From: Anaerohabitans sp964387285
Lineage (GTDB): Bacteria; Zhuqueibacterota; Zhuqueibacteria; Residuimicrobiales; Residuimicrobiaceae
Direction of reading: 5' to 3'
NCBI GenBank assembly: GCA_964387285.1
Contig: CAYLWO010000006.1
Location: 62,001 to 126,000 of the forward strand
DNA: 64,000 nucleotides
Shown: positions 7,976 through 17,701 of the stretch, one piece after another
How the letters are laid out: the number at the start of each line of letters is the position of its first letter
Numbering within the stretch: the stretch's first letter is position 1
The notes under the pieces: generated by a model
Database searches by the model: none
What the model saw: only the letters and a program-made list of their open reading frames with translations
What the model was told of the DNA's origin: nothing
Position numbers and translations under genes: made by a program

Positions 7976-10615
7976 ATGGCGTCGATCAAAATTTTCATCG
8001 CCTCATCCAGAGAGCTGAGCAGTGAAAGAGTAGAACTGGAAAACGAAATCGGCCGCATTGCAGAAGAAAACCGCAAAGCCGGCGTAGATATTGAACTGGT
8101 CATCTGGGAAAAATATTCAGATTACATGACCCACACCAGTAAACAGGATCGATATTTTCGAGGCATCGAAGAATGTGCTGTATTTATCTGCCTGATTCAC
8201 AGCAAAATCGGCCGCTATACCCGCGAAGAACTGAATCTGGCCATGAACAATTGCAAATCAGGGAAGCATCCCCAATTCATTTTTGTCTTTTTTAAGGATA
8301 TTGGATTTCGAATTACAGAAATTTCCCGACAAGATTTCGACGCCGTCCTCGACCTTAAAGAACACCTTGAAGATCAAAAACAATTCCCCGTCTTTTTTGA
8401 TCATATAGCCGACTTGAAATTGATGATTCGTAAAGATCTGACAAGGATCATCAAAGAAAATTACGGCCATAAAACGCCGGCGCAACCGGTGATTCTTCCG
8501 CCCAGGTTCCTGCCTAGACGCACGGCCGGCTTTACCAATCGTGCAGCTGAAATAGAAAAGATAATTGCCAATTTATGTAAAAATGAGGTAGTGCATATAA
8601 GAGGCATGGGAGGAATCGGCAAGACGGAACTGGCGATTGAAATCAGCCACCGTTGCATTGAAAAATTCGACGACGGCATCATCTGGCATTTTGCGGAAAA
8701 AAGTCAAATTGACGAGGTGCTCAATAAAATACTGACCGCTTATAAAAGCGATTCGTTCTCCATGCCGCTGGGAGAGAAAAAAAGCATCGTACAAAAAATT
8801 TTAACCGGCAAAAAAGTCTTGATTATTCTCGACAACGTCGAATGGGATAACCGGGAATCCGTACAGGAGTTTATCAATTTGGCTCCGGACTGCGCCATAT
8901 TGATCACGACTAGACCGCACAAAGGATTGCTGTTCGACAGATCCGTCCTCTATGATTTGGACGAACTTGCAGAAAAAGACGCTATCACGCTGTTTGAGCA
9001 AAAATCGTCGCGCTCTTTGTCTATCCATGAAAAAACGCACATTGCAAAAATTTATAAAAAGCTCGGGGGATTGCCTCTGGCGATAGAATTGACCGCCCGT
9101 TGGGCTCAATCCTCACAGACGAATACGGCACAACTCGCAAATTGGGTAAACGACAATATCATCTCTGTTTTTGAGGAAAATGCAAAAATTAAGGCCATAT
9201 TCAAATACACTTCGGATCAAATGAATGAAAAAGAGAAAGAGATCTTTGCAATTTTAGGGGTTTTTAACGGCGAGACTTTCTCTTTGGAGGCTGTGAAAAC
9301 GATCAGCGCGGCTAAAGATGTTGAATTAATTCTTCACAAATTTATCGGCCTTGCTCTGGTAAAAATTGATAAAAACAGATTCCAGATGCATCCGATTTTA
9401 AAGTTTCACGCAAAAGAACTGTTACCTGACGACAAGGTTTTCATTCACCGTATGATGGAATATTACTTGAAATTTCTCGCCTCTGCCAAGCATCTGTCGT
9501 CACTGGATGCCGAAAAAGACAATATTATGGGCGCTTTGGATTATGCCGCAGCCAACCAAATGCATGAAAATGTCCTAGCCTTTATTAATTACTTAACAAG
9601 TCCTGCAGACGCCTATTATGGATATTTTGCACAGCGCGGTTATTGGGAAGAGGGCATGAGAAGAGCTGAACAGGCCATCGCCATTTGCAAACGGCTGAAA
9701 AAAACTGACAGCATCGCATGGTACAAAACCTGTCTCGGACTTTACCACTATTGGCTGGGCGAAAACGATCAAGCCAGAAAGCTGTACAAGGCCGCGCAAG
9801 AGATCTTTACGAAAAATCAGGACTACAAAGGACTCATTGCCTGCTTGCATCAGCTGGGGTATATTGAAGACGATGAAAACTATTATACCCGGGCCAGCGC
9901 GGTCTATGCCAAATCACTGGACCTGGCGCAAAAAATCAACGACCGACCCCTGATGGCTCTGGGTTATCATCTCGTCGGCGTTGCCGCCTATCATCAAGGT
10001 TTGTACGATAGAGCGCAACAGAATATCAAAAAAGCGATCGCCATCGACAGCAAACTGGAACTGGTGCAGGCGGTTGCTCGAAATAAACGCCGCCTGGCGG
10101 CCGTCTTACGCATGAAAGCGCATTACTCGCCCAAATCCCGCAACAGCTTGCTTCAACAGGCGTTTACCTGTATTAACGAAGCATTGCTGCAAGAGACTCA
10201 TGTCAGAAATCAGGCCCGCGGGAATCGTCAATTAGGCATGCTCCATGAAGAAACTGGGCAACTGGAAAAAGCGCAAGCATGTTACGAAAAAAGCCTGGCG
10301 TTGTTCGAATCGATTCAAAACAAAAAAGGCATCGGCTCGGTGAAATATAACCTGGGTTCTGTTTACGAAAAAACCGATCGCATACAGGATGCACAAAAAT
10401 TTTACCGGGAAAGTCTGGTTATCGCTGAACAGGTCAAGTGCCGGTACGGCGTCGCTTGCGCCTGGCGACAACTCGGCGCCCTGGCTAAAAAAGCGGACAA
10501 TCTGCATCAGGCCAGAAAAGCTCTTGATAAATCTGTCAAAATATTTGCCGCCATTCACTCGCCCTTTTTAAGAGAAGCGAGACATCTGCGACAAAAGCTT
10601 GATAAAAAAGAATAA
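7976..10615 (+). CDS. DUF4062-NB-ARC-TPR protein (NLR-like STAND ATPase)
   Basis: The 879-residue protein starts at the ATG preceded by AGAGGA at 7965-7970. Residues 3 to about 130 form a DUF4062 domain (IKIFIASSRELSSERVELE...VFICLIHSKIGRYTREEL), a TIR-like fold found at the N-terminus of STAND/NLR proteins. The NB-ARC ATPase follows: P-loop GMGGIGKT at 210-217, Walker B LIILDN with Asp286, ILITTRP sensor, GGLPLAIEL, and an MHD-like QMHP at 470-473 in the winged-helix region. From about 530 to the end there are TPRs, including clear units AQKINDRPLMALGYHLVGVA and ACYEKSLALFESIQNKKGIG. Likely a ligand- or protein-sensing switch that oligomerises; the DUF4062 would be the output module. It is 80 bp after the phosphatase gene. 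It shares architecture with the STAND protein at the left edge, which flanks the enzyme genes on the other side. Confidence 0.9.
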   Translation: MASIKIFIASSRELSSERVELENEIGRIAEENRKAGVDIELVIWEKYSDYMTHTSKQDRYFRGIEECAVFICLIHSKIGRYTREELNLAMNNCKSGKHPQFIFVFFKDIGFRITEISRQDFDAVLDLKEHLEDQKQFPVFFDHIADLKLMIRKDLTRIIKENYGHKTPAQPVILPPRFLPRRTAGFTNRAAEIEKIIANLCKNEVVHIRGMGGIGKTELAIEISHRCIEKFDDGIIWHFAEKSQIDEVLNKILTAYKSDSFSMPLGEKKSIVQKILTGKKVLIILDNVEWDNRESVQEFINLAPDCAILITTRPHKGLLFDRSVLYDLDELAEKDAITLFEQKSSRSLSIHEKTHIAKIYKKLGGLPLAIELTARWAQSSQTNTAQLANWVNDNIISVFEENAKIKAIFKYTSDQMNEKEKEIFAILGVFNGETFSLEAVKTISAAKDVELILHKFIGLALVKIDKNRFQMHPILKFHAKELLPDDKVFIHRMMEYYLKFLASAKHLSSLDAEKDNIMGALDYAAANQMHENVLAFINYLTSPADAYYGYFAQRGYWEEGMRRAEQAIAICKRLKKTDSIAWYKTCLGLYHYWLGENDQARKLYKAAQEIFTKNQDYKGLIACLHQLGYIEDDENYYTRASAVYAKSLDLAQKINDRPLMALGYHLVGVAAYHQGLYDRAQQNIKKAIAIDSKLELVQAVARNKRRLAAVLRMKAHYSPKSRNSLLQQAFTCINEALLQETHVRNQARGNRQLGMLHEETGQLEKAQACYEKSLALFESIQNKKGIGSVKYNLGSVYEKTDRIQDAQKFYRESLVIAEQVKCRYGVACAWRQLGALAKKADNLHQARKALDKSVKIFAAIHSPFLREARHLRQKLDKKE

Positions 10616-10726
10616 GAGCCGTACCGCTTTCATCCGGTCGTCTAGTCAAACTCGACCAATAAACCATTTGGAAAATAAAAGAAAAGAAATTACATTCAAA
10701 TAAATTGATTTAAGAATGTCGCTCAT

Positions 10727-11104
10727 ATGACAGATTTGATTTTCAAGAATCTTTTTACATCCAGACTCGATCAGGTGCAGAACTGCCATGACGGAGTCGG
10801 TTCGGTGCGCTCCTGTCGCCTCCTTACACAAGCCGATTTTAAAAGCAAATGCAATTTCATTGATTATGCCGTGATCCCGCCCAACAGCTCTATCGGACAG
10901 CACCGGCACGACAACAACGAAGAAATTTATCTCATCATCGAAGGTTCCGGAACCATGACCGTCGATGATCATGCGTTCAGGGTAAAGCCGGGAGACCTGG
11001 TGGTCAATAGACCGCAGGGGCAGCACGGACTCTACAATGATTCAACGTCAGACATAAAGCTGTTTGTCATTGAAATACCCTGTCCCATTGACGATAGGCA
11101 ATAA
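10727..11104 (+). CDS. Small cupin-domain protein
   Basis: The 125-residue single-domain protein has both cupin motifs. Motif 1 reads GQHRHDNNEEIYLIIEG, with metal ligands His59, His61 and Glu66; motif 2 reads VNRPQGQHGLYN, with His100. Single-domain cupins of this size include isomerases, dioxygenases and sugar- or auxin-like ligand binders, so no reaction can be named. The gene is 111 bp downstream of the STAND gene on the same strand and could be the last gene of the enzyme cluster. The ATG at 10727 overlaps no neighbour and lacks a strong Shine-Dalgarno. Confidence 0.85.
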   Translation: MTDLIFKNLFTSRLDQVQNCHDGVGSVRSCRLLTQADFKSKCNFIDYAVIPPNSSIGQHRHDNNEEIYLIIEGSGTMTVDDHAFRVKPGDLVVNRPQGQHGLYNDSTSDIKLFVIEIPCPIDDRQ

Positions 11105-11203
11105 CCGGCGGTTTCAATTTTCAATCTCCCGCGACCGTATACAATTTCATGATCATCGGGATTGCTCCCAGAAACAATCCCCCAAACAAAGGCCGTCCCG
11201 CTT

Positions 11204-13381
11204 ATGAAACAAAAGAAAAAAACATCCGTCCCGTCAGACGCCGAAGCATGGCCCGCGCGACTTTTAGCTCTGTTTAAAGCTTACCCCCAGTCCGGTTTCA
11301 AAGCCAAAGAGATCGCCCATGAGATCAATCTGCCCAAAAACGACTATCTCGAACTGCGCAAGCAGTTGCGCGCTTTGGTGCGCAGCGGCGAAATCGTCAA
11401 ACTGAAAAAAAACCGCTTTTGCCTCGCGGCTCCGGCTGCAGAAATCTGCGGCCCGCTGCGCGTCAACTCCCAGGGCTTTGGCTTCGTCACCGCGCCGGAC
11501 GGCCAGGAGATTTTCATCAATTCCCGCTCTATGGGGCAGGCGCTGCACAAAGACAAAGTGCGGGTGCGTCTGCTCGCCGGCAAAATGGGCAATCATCCCG
11601 AAGGCCAGGTGCTGGAGGTGGTGGAACGGGCGCGCAACAAAATCGTCGGCACCTTTCACCGCGCCCGATGCTATGCCTATGTCATTCCGGACGACATAAA
11701 AATTCAAAAAGATATCATTCTGGACGCCGACGAAACCGCTGAATTGATCGACGGTCAAAAAGTGGTCGTTACCATCGAAGCCTGGGAACACCAGCGGTTG
11801 AATCCCCTGGGAAAAATTGTCGAGGTCCTGGGCCTGGCCGACGAACCGGGCGTGGATGTGCTGTCCATTGTGCATAACTATGATCTGGCTGCGGAATTTC
11901 CCGATACGGTGCACCAGGCTGCTGAACAACTGACGGAATTCGCATCAGAGCAAGAGTTGCGCCAACGTCTGGATTTGCGCAAGACCGTCACCTTTACCAT
12001 TGATCCGGAAGACGCCAAGGATTTCGACGACGCGGTTTCCCTGGAACCGTTGGAGAACGGGCGCTGGCGGCTGGGCGTGCATATTGCCGATGTCAGTTAT
12101 TATGTAACCGAAAACTCGATCATTGACCGGGAAGCGCAGAAAAGAGGCACCTCCATTTATCTGGTTGATCGCGTCATCCCCATGCTGCCGGAAAAACTCT
12201 CCACCCGGCTGTGCAGTCTGACGCCCGGCAGCGACAAGCTGTGCTATTCCGTTTTAATGGAAGTGACCGATCATGGCGAAATGGTTAATTATGAATTCAA
12301 ACACACCCTCATCAACAGCCACAAGCGTTTTTCTTATGAAGAGGCGCAACAGGTCCTGGACGGCAGTCTGGCTAGCCCGTTTAAAGAGACTCTGCTAAAT
12401 ATGTTTCGACTGTCAAAAAAATTGATTGCCGCGCGACAAAAACGGGGCAGCATCGATTTCGATACGGCGGAAATCAAGGTCCTGCTGAATGAGGCCGGCA
12501 AACCGACGCAGTTGCTGCGCCGCACCCGGCTGGACACCCATCGCCTCATCGAAGAGTTCATGTTGCTCGCCAACCGGACCGTAGCCGAGCATATCGGCAA
12601 GTTTCTCGTGGAAAAAGAAAAACAGGAACTGGCCTTTGTTTATCGCGTGCATGACAAACCCAAGCGCACCGATGTTGATGACTTGATGGCGCTGGCGCAG
12701 GTATTCGGCATGACCGTCGCTCCGGCCAAACGGATATCCTCGCATTTTTTTCAGCGCGTCGCCGAACAATTTAAAAAACATCCCGCTGCCACCGTTCTGC
12801 AGGACGCCCTGTTGCGCACCATGATGAAAGCGAAATACTCTACGGAAAACCACGGCCATTTCGGGCTTGCTTACAGTTTTTACACTCATTTCACCTCGCC
12901 CATCAGGCGCTATCCGGATTTGATGGTGCATCGTCTTTTGCATCACTATTTATCAGCCGGTCCCATAGCCAAAAACAAAGCAGACTTGGAGAAACAGTGT
13001 CAACAGGCCAGTGAAAACGAGGTGCGCGCACAGGAGGCGGAGCGTGCTTCCATTAAAATGAAACAGCTGGAATTTCTGGAAACGCATCTCGGTGAGATCC
13101 ATTCCGGATTCATTTCCCGTATTGTGAGTTTTGGCTTTTTTGTCACTTTGCCTGAATTTTTGATCGACGGCCTCGTGCATATACGAGATCTGCACGACGA
13201 CTATTATATCTACGAACCGAAAAAAGCACGCCTGAAAGGCGAACGTCGCGGCGGCGCATACAGCCTTGGCGATGCGGTGCGCGTGCAAATAATTAAAATT
13301 GACCGCAATGAACGACTGGTCGATTTTGTGCTGGTGGGCAAAGAAACCCGCGGTAAAATAAAGGCCGGCAAAAAACAATGA
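11204..13381 (+). CDS. rnr: Ribonuclease R
   Basis: The 725-residue protein is a 3'-5' exoribonuclease of the RNase II/R family. In order: an N-terminal winged-helix region (KAKEIAHEINLPKNDYLELR), cold-shock/OB domains including GFGFVTAPDGQEIFI, the RNB catalytic domain with the Mg-binding motif DPEDAKDFDDAVS and the downstream SPIRRYPDLMVHRLLHH motif, and a C-terminal S1 domain (HSGFISRIVSFGFFVTLP...GLVHIRDL). A short basic tail (GKIKAGKKQ) fits RNase R and not RNase II. Neither the ATG at 11204 nor the in-frame TTG at 11162 has a good Shine-Dalgarno; the ATG was chosen because the extra 14 residues have no family match. Confidence 0.95.
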   Translation: MKQKKKTSVPSDAEAWPARLLALFKAYPQSGFKAKEIAHEINLPKNDYLELRKQLRALVRSGEIVKLKKNRFCLAAPAAEICGPLRVNSQGFGFVTAPDGQEIFINSRSMGQALHKDKVRVRLLAGKMGNHPEGQVLEVVERARNKIVGTFHRARCYAYVIPDDIKIQKDIILDADETAELIDGQKVVVTIEAWEHQRLNPLGKIVEVLGLADEPGVDVLSIVHNYDLAAEFPDTVHQAAEQLTEFASEQELRQRLDLRKTVTFTIDPEDAKDFDDAVSLEPLENGRWRLGVHIADVSYYVTENSIIDREAQKRGTSIYLVDRVIPMLPEKLSTRLCSLTPGSDKLCYSVLMEVTDHGEMVNYEFKHTLINSHKRFSYEEAQQVLDGSLASPFKETLLNMFRLSKKLIAARQKRGSIDFDTAEIKVLLNEAGKPTQLLRRTRLDTHRLIEEFMLLANRTVAEHIGKFLVEKEKQELAFVYRVHDKPKRTDVDDLMALAQVFGMTVAPAKRISSHFFQRVAEQFKKHPAATVLQDALLRTMMKAKYSTENHGHFGLAYSFYTHFTSPIRRYPDLMVHRLLHHYLSAGPIAKNKADLEKQCQQASENEVRAQEAERASIKMKQLEFLETHLGEIHSGFISRIVSFGFFVTLPEFLIDGLVHIRDLHDDYYIYEPKKARLKGERRGGAYSLGDAVRVQIIKIDRNERLVDFVLVGKETRGKIKAGKKQ

Positions 13382-13484
13382 TGCCGTGCTATTTGTTGCA
13401 GGAAGATATCTCAGCAGTTACGTTCGGAACAAGTTATTTCGATAATTTTCCATTTTCATCTGCCTGATATTTGAGGAGGTTTGT

Positions 13485-14849
13485 ATGCGTCGCGGTCTTT
13501 TACTGATCGTTTTGTTCATCATCTTTCTGATGCTGAGCGCTGCCTTTCGTCCCAGCTCAGGCCCAGCCTGGGTAGAGGATGAAATTCTCGTAAAATTCAG
13601 GCCCTCGATCAACGCCTCTTCCGTTCAGTCGATGCTCACGGCCCTCAATGCCCGGGTCACCGACTATATTCCGGAATTGGGATTGCGTCAGATAAAGCTG
13701 GCGAAAGCCACAGCCGTGAAAGACGCCATAACTCAAATCATCAGTTCCAATCTGGTGGAATATGCGGAACCCAATTATATCTATCACGCTTTTGTTAAAC
13801 CCAATGATCCGCTTTACAGCCGGTTGTGGGGGTTGGAAAACACGGGACAGGATGGCGGAAGTTCCGGCGCCGATATCACGGCCGCGTCAGCGTGGAACAT
13901 AACCACCGGCAGCCAGAACGTCGTCATCGGCATTATCGACAGCGGCATTGATTATAAACATGAAGATCTGCGCAATGCGCTGTATACCAATCCCGGAGAG
14001 GACAGCTGGAGTAATCCGGATGATCCGACTACCGGCAATAAAGTGGATGACGACGCTAACGGCTATGTGGATGACTGGAAGGGATGGAATTTTGTTAAAG
14101 AAAGCAACGATCCCTATGACGATAACAGCCACGGCACTCATTGCGCCGGCACCATCGGCGCCATCGGCAACAACAGCGCCGGCGTGACCGGCGTGTGCTG
14201 GCGGGTGCGCATCGTCAGTATGAAATTTTTGGATGAAAGCGGCGACGGCAATGTCGGCAATGCAGCCAGGGCCATTGTTTATGCTGCAAACCTGGGCGTA
14301 AAAATTCTCAACAACAGCTGGGGCGGAAATGAATACTCCAGCGCGCTTTACGACGCCATACAATATGCCGACAGCAAAGGCGTGCTCTTCGTGGCTGCAG
14401 CCGGCAACGACGGCGTCAATACCGATCAATATCCCAACTATCCCTCGTGCTATGAACTGGATAACATCATTTCGGTCGCTGCCTCGGATAACAAAGATCA
14501 ACGCGCTGTGTGGGGATCGGAAGATACGCCCACCGATGATTGCGGTTTTACCTGCAACAAAGTCATGGCAGCCACGCCTGGCTCCAATTACGGCCCTGTG
14601 TCTGTGGATCTGGCAGCGCCGGGCAAAGGCATCTGGAGCACCGTGCCGGGCGGCTATGCCCGCTTTGACGGCACCTCCATGGCAGCGCCGCATGTCAGCG
14701 GCGTTGCCGGGTTGATTCTGGCGCAATTTCCCAATCTTACTCATGTGCAAATCCGCACCCGCATTTTGACGACCGTCGATCAACGCGATAGCTTTACCAA
14801 TATGGTAGCCAGCGGTGGTCGGTTAAACGCGTTCAAGGCGTTGCAATGA
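13485..14849 (+). CDS. Secreted subtilisin-like serine protease (S8)
   Basis: The 454-residue protein begins with a hydrophobic signal sequence (residues 5-20) and is preceded by a GAGGAGG Shine-Dalgarno at 13473-13479. Residues about 30-105 look like an inhibitor/propeptide domain (WVEDEILVKF...EYAEPNYIY, fervidolysin-like). The S8 catalytic triad is intact: Asp152 (IGIIDSGID), His216 (DNSHGTHCAGT) and Ser398 (FDGTSMAAPHVSG). The chain stops soon after the catalytic domain and has no sorting tail or dockerin, unlike the next gene. Expected to be exported and self-processed. Confidence 0.93.
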   Translation: MRRGLLLIVLFIIFLMLSAAFRPSSGPAWVEDEILVKFRPSINASSVQSMLTALNARVTDYIPELGLRQIKLAKATAVKDAITQIISSNLVEYAEPNYIYHAFVKPNDPLYSRLWGLENTGQDGGSSGADITAASAWNITTGSQNVVIGIIDSGIDYKHEDLRNALYTNPGEDSWSNPDDPTTGNKVDDDANGYVDDWKGWNFVKESNDPYDDNSHGTHCAGTIGAIGNNSAGVTGVCWRVRIVSMKFLDESGDGNVGNAARAIVYAANLGVKILNNSWGGNEYSSALYDAIQYADSKGVLFVAAAGNDGVNTDQYPNYPSCYELDNIISVAASDNKDQRAVWGSEDTPTDDCGFTCNKVMAATPGSNYGPVSVDLAAPGKGIWSTVPGGYARFDGTSMAAPHVSGVAGLILAQFPNLTHVQIRTRILTTVDQRDSFTNMVASGGRLNAFKALQ

Positions 14850-15046
14850 TCCTGCCGAAATAATTCACTTCAATTTTACAACAAGACTATTTATTATGAC
14901 AGGTGTTCTATAATTTTTACAGCTTTTAATCTTGATCCCATTCTGCATTAAAACCCTCAAACAACTCATCTCCCTATTTTATTATTACTATAGTACTTAC
15001 CAAACAGAAGAAAATTGGAATTCATCGCAAAAACCTGCGAAAATGG

Positions 15047-15052
15047 TATAAT
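15047..15052 (+). promoter_or_regulatory. Possible -10 element before the second subtilase gene
   Basis: A perfect TATAAT lies 50 bp upstream of the ATG at 15103. It is followed by TTTTG, so it also loosely resembles the TAnnTTTG element used by Bacteroidota sigma factors. No convincing -35 box at 16-18 bp spacing is visible. The preceding 200 bases (14850-15046) are AT-rich and hold nothing else I can name. Confidence 0.35.
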
Positions 15053-15102
15053 TTTTGCCTAATTGCTGGAATCTACTCTGTGGGGAGACAAGGCACATTA
15101 TA

Positions 15103-17475
15103 ATGAAGAATTGTTACATCCTGTTAGCTCTGGTCATAGTTTGCTCTGCCGCCATCGGCTACGCTCAGGTTCTCAGTGAAACCAACGTGCAAGGTCTTAC
15201 CGAACTGGCCGCGCAATACACTAGCAAGGCACGCTTGGAACGACAACAAACGGAAGCCTGGTTGCGCATCAAAGGTCAGGAGATCAGCGGTGTGCTGCCG
15301 GACCAACGTTTCTTTGCCGCGCAGAGCATCTGGCTAGGCACGCCTCTCTATTACGTGACGACCAATTACAACTCGGCGCACACGATCTCTACTCATAAAC
15401 TCTGGGCCAACAGCGGCAGCAATCTGACATTGACCGGAAAAGATGTGGTCATTGGATTATGGGATGGCGGCGGCGTTCTGGTCCATCACCAGGAGTACGA
15501 TGGACGCGCACAGCAAATGGACACACCGAGCAGCGTTTGTCTGCACGCCACACATATAGCCGGCACCTTGATCGGCAGGGGTTTGAATCTCAGCGCCAAA
15601 GGCATGGCCTCGCAGGCACAGCTACAGGCCTATGATTGGTACGATGATTTGGGCGAGATGGCATCTGCAGCAGCGTCTGGCTTGTTGTTGTCCACTCATT
15701 GTTATGGTTATTTGGCCGGCTGGGTTTACAATTACAAAGGGGACGGCAAATGGGCCTGGATGGGGTCTCCTGAGATCAATCAAAGCGAAGATTTCTTGTT
15801 TGGTTTATATAACGAAGGCTGCCGTCAGTGGGACCGCATCGCTTATCATGCGCCCTACTACCTGATGGTCGTCGCAGCCGGCAACGATCGCGACGATACC
15901 GGACCCATAAGCGGCGAATCCTATTGGGTGCGCATCAACTCCACCTGGACTCTGGATCACGAATATCGCAAACCGGACGGCAATTTTGATTGTCTGGCTG
16001 GTCCCTCGGTGTGCAAAAACGGTTTGACTGTTGGCGCGGTCGAAGACATGATTAAAGAGTATCAAAAACCATCTGACGTACTCATGTCCTCTTTCAGCGG
16101 CTGGGGGCCTACAGACGATGGCCGCATCAAACCGGATTTAACCGCGAACGGCGTAGAGGTCTACTCCTCCTCTCAGCTAGGGACCGATCAGTATGCCGTG
16201 TTGACCGGCACGTCCATGTCAACGCCCAGTGTGGCAGGTTCGCTGGCGCTTTTGCAGCAACATCACCATAATTTGACCGGCCGTTATATGCGGGCAGCTA
16301 CGCTCAAAGCTGTTGCCATTCACACAGCGGACGAAGCAGGTCCCGGGACCGGCCCGGATTATGGTTTTGGCTGGGGACTTTACAACTGCCATCGCGCCGC
16401 CCAATTCATCTCGCAAGATCAGACTCTGCCTTATTCCATTATTGAGGAAACGTTGCAACAAAGCACGGTTTTTCAAATAGAAGTGCAAAGCGACGGCCTG
16501 ACGCCGATTAAAATCACTCTGGCCTGGACCGATCCGCCGGGTACGCCGCCGGGCAAATCACTGGATCCGCTCACTCCCATGCTGGTCAACGATCTGGACA
16601 TTCGCCTGCTGCGGCAGCAGGATCGTCTGACTTTTTGTCCCTGGAAACTGGATCCTTCCCGCCCTTCTGCCGGTGCTGCGCAAGCCGACAACAGTGTCGA
16701 TAATGTTGAACAACTGTATGTGCCAACGCCGGTAAAAGGACTTTATACTTTGTCGATTTCTCATAAAGCCCAACTGCAGGATGCTTCACAACCCTTCTCT
16801 CTTTGCATGGAAGGCATTGCTTTGTCGCCCAAACCGGCCAAGATGATGGTGAAAGCATATTTACAGGGGGCTTATGATAGCGCTGTACAAATGCTTTCCG
16901 GCCAATTGGCGAATGCGAACCTCATACCGTTTCACGATCCTTATGTACAATCCGTCAAATCGACTCTGTCTCAGAGTGCGGATGCTGTTGATTGGATGTT
17001 GCTAGAACTGGTCCCAGAGAGCGGCTCGGAGCCGGTGTTGCAGAAAAGTGTTGTACTACGACAGAATGGCCTTTTAATCGATGCAGACAGCAAAAGCACC
17101 GAGTTGGATTGTCCGGTCGCCGCAGGCAGTTATTATGTCATTCTCCGTCATCGTAACCATATTCCTCTAAAGAGCAACCGAGCGCTGTTTTTATCCAATG
17201 GCATAAACGTCTCTTTCAATTCCACCTGTGCAGAAAATGTCGGCGCTGATGGGAGTGCGGCGCTGCTGTCGCCGGGCGTTTACGGTCTGTGGGCCGGCGA
17301 CCTGAATGCCGACGGCTGGATAACGATTGCGGACCAGGAAGCTTGGTATCAAGAAGCTGTTAAGGGAACATCCGGTTATGTAACAGCGGATGTCAATCTG
17401 GATGGCCAGGTCACGACTGCAGATTACACGCTTTTCCGCGAGAACCTGCGACAGGCTGTTCACCGCACTTTTTAA
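15103..17475 (+). CDS. Secreted S8 protease with C-terminal dockerin-like domain
   Basis: The 790-residue protein starts MKNCYILLALVIVCSAAIGYAQ, a signal peptide with AYAQ-type cleavage near residue 21. The S8 domain resembles the Kp43-type subtilases with a large insertion: Asp121 (VVIGLWDGGG), His148 (LHATHIAGT) and Ser371 (LTGTSMSTPSVAG). A beta-rich P/C2-like domain follows (PIKITLAWTDPPG...LVNDLDIRL). At about 735-788 two EF-hand-like repeats, GDLNADGWITIADQEAW and ADVNLDGQVTTADYTLF, form a type I dockerin-like module. Dockerins bind calcium and usually cohesins; no cohesin is in this window. The upstream in-frame start at 15055 precedes the signal peptide and was rejected. Confidence 0.92.
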   Translation: MKNCYILLALVIVCSAAIGYAQVLSETNVQGLTELAAQYTSKARLERQQTEAWLRIKGQEISGVLPDQRFFAAQSIWLGTPLYYVTTNYNSAHTISTHKLWANSGSNLTLTGKDVVIGLWDGGGVLVHHQEYDGRAQQMDTPSSVCLHATHIAGTLIGRGLNLSAKGMASQAQLQAYDWYDDLGEMASAAASGLLLSTHCYGYLAGWVYNYKGDGKWAWMGSPEINQSEDFLFGLYNEGCRQWDRIAYHAPYYLMVVAAGNDRDDTGPISGESYWVRINSTWTLDHEYRKPDGNFDCLAGPSVCKNGLTVGAVEDMIKEYQKPSDVLMSSFSGWGPTDDGRIKPDLTANGVEVYSSSQLGTDQYAVLTGTSMSTPSVAGSLALLQQHHHNLTGRYMRAATLKAVAIHTADEAGPGTGPDYGFGWGLYNCHRAAQFISQDQTLPYSIIEETLQQSTVFQIEVQSDGLTPIKITLAWTDPPGTPPGKSLDPLTPMLVNDLDIRLLRQQDRLTFCPWKLDPSRPSAGAAQADNSVDNVEQLYVPTPVKGLYTLSISHKAQLQDASQPFSLCMEGIALSPKPAKMMVKAYLQGAYDSAVQMLSGQLANANLIPFHDPYVQSVKSTLSQSADAVDWMLLELVPESGSEPVLQKSVVLRQNGLLIDADSKSTELDCPVAAGSYYVILRHRNHIPLKSNRALFLSNGINVSFNSTCAENVGADGSAALLSPGVYGLWAGDLNADGWITIADQEAWYQEAVKGTSGYVTADVNLDGQVTTADYTLFRENLRQAVHRTF

Positions 17476-17701
17476 TACCCGCCAACGGCTTGCATCATGC
17501 CGGCACTCTCGGTCTCGGATCACCGCAAAATTCCCTTGCTTTTTAAGGCTGGTTTTTCTAATATACTTATTATATTTCGTCTGTTTTTGTGAGTTTTATC
17601 ATAAATTGATATGCAGGATTTTCGTTTATCCTTATAAACAGGGACAACTGATTCCAGAGTTCTGGAAGAGGACTGGCTTAAAATTTTTTGAGGAGGCTTT
17701 C

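Noticed and set aside
13887..14783. 298-codon open frame antisense to the first subtilase
   Set aside because: It lies wholly within a well-supported S8 protease gene, has an Ile/His/Ala/Gly-rich low-information translation and no start signal or family motif; it is a codon-bias shadow.
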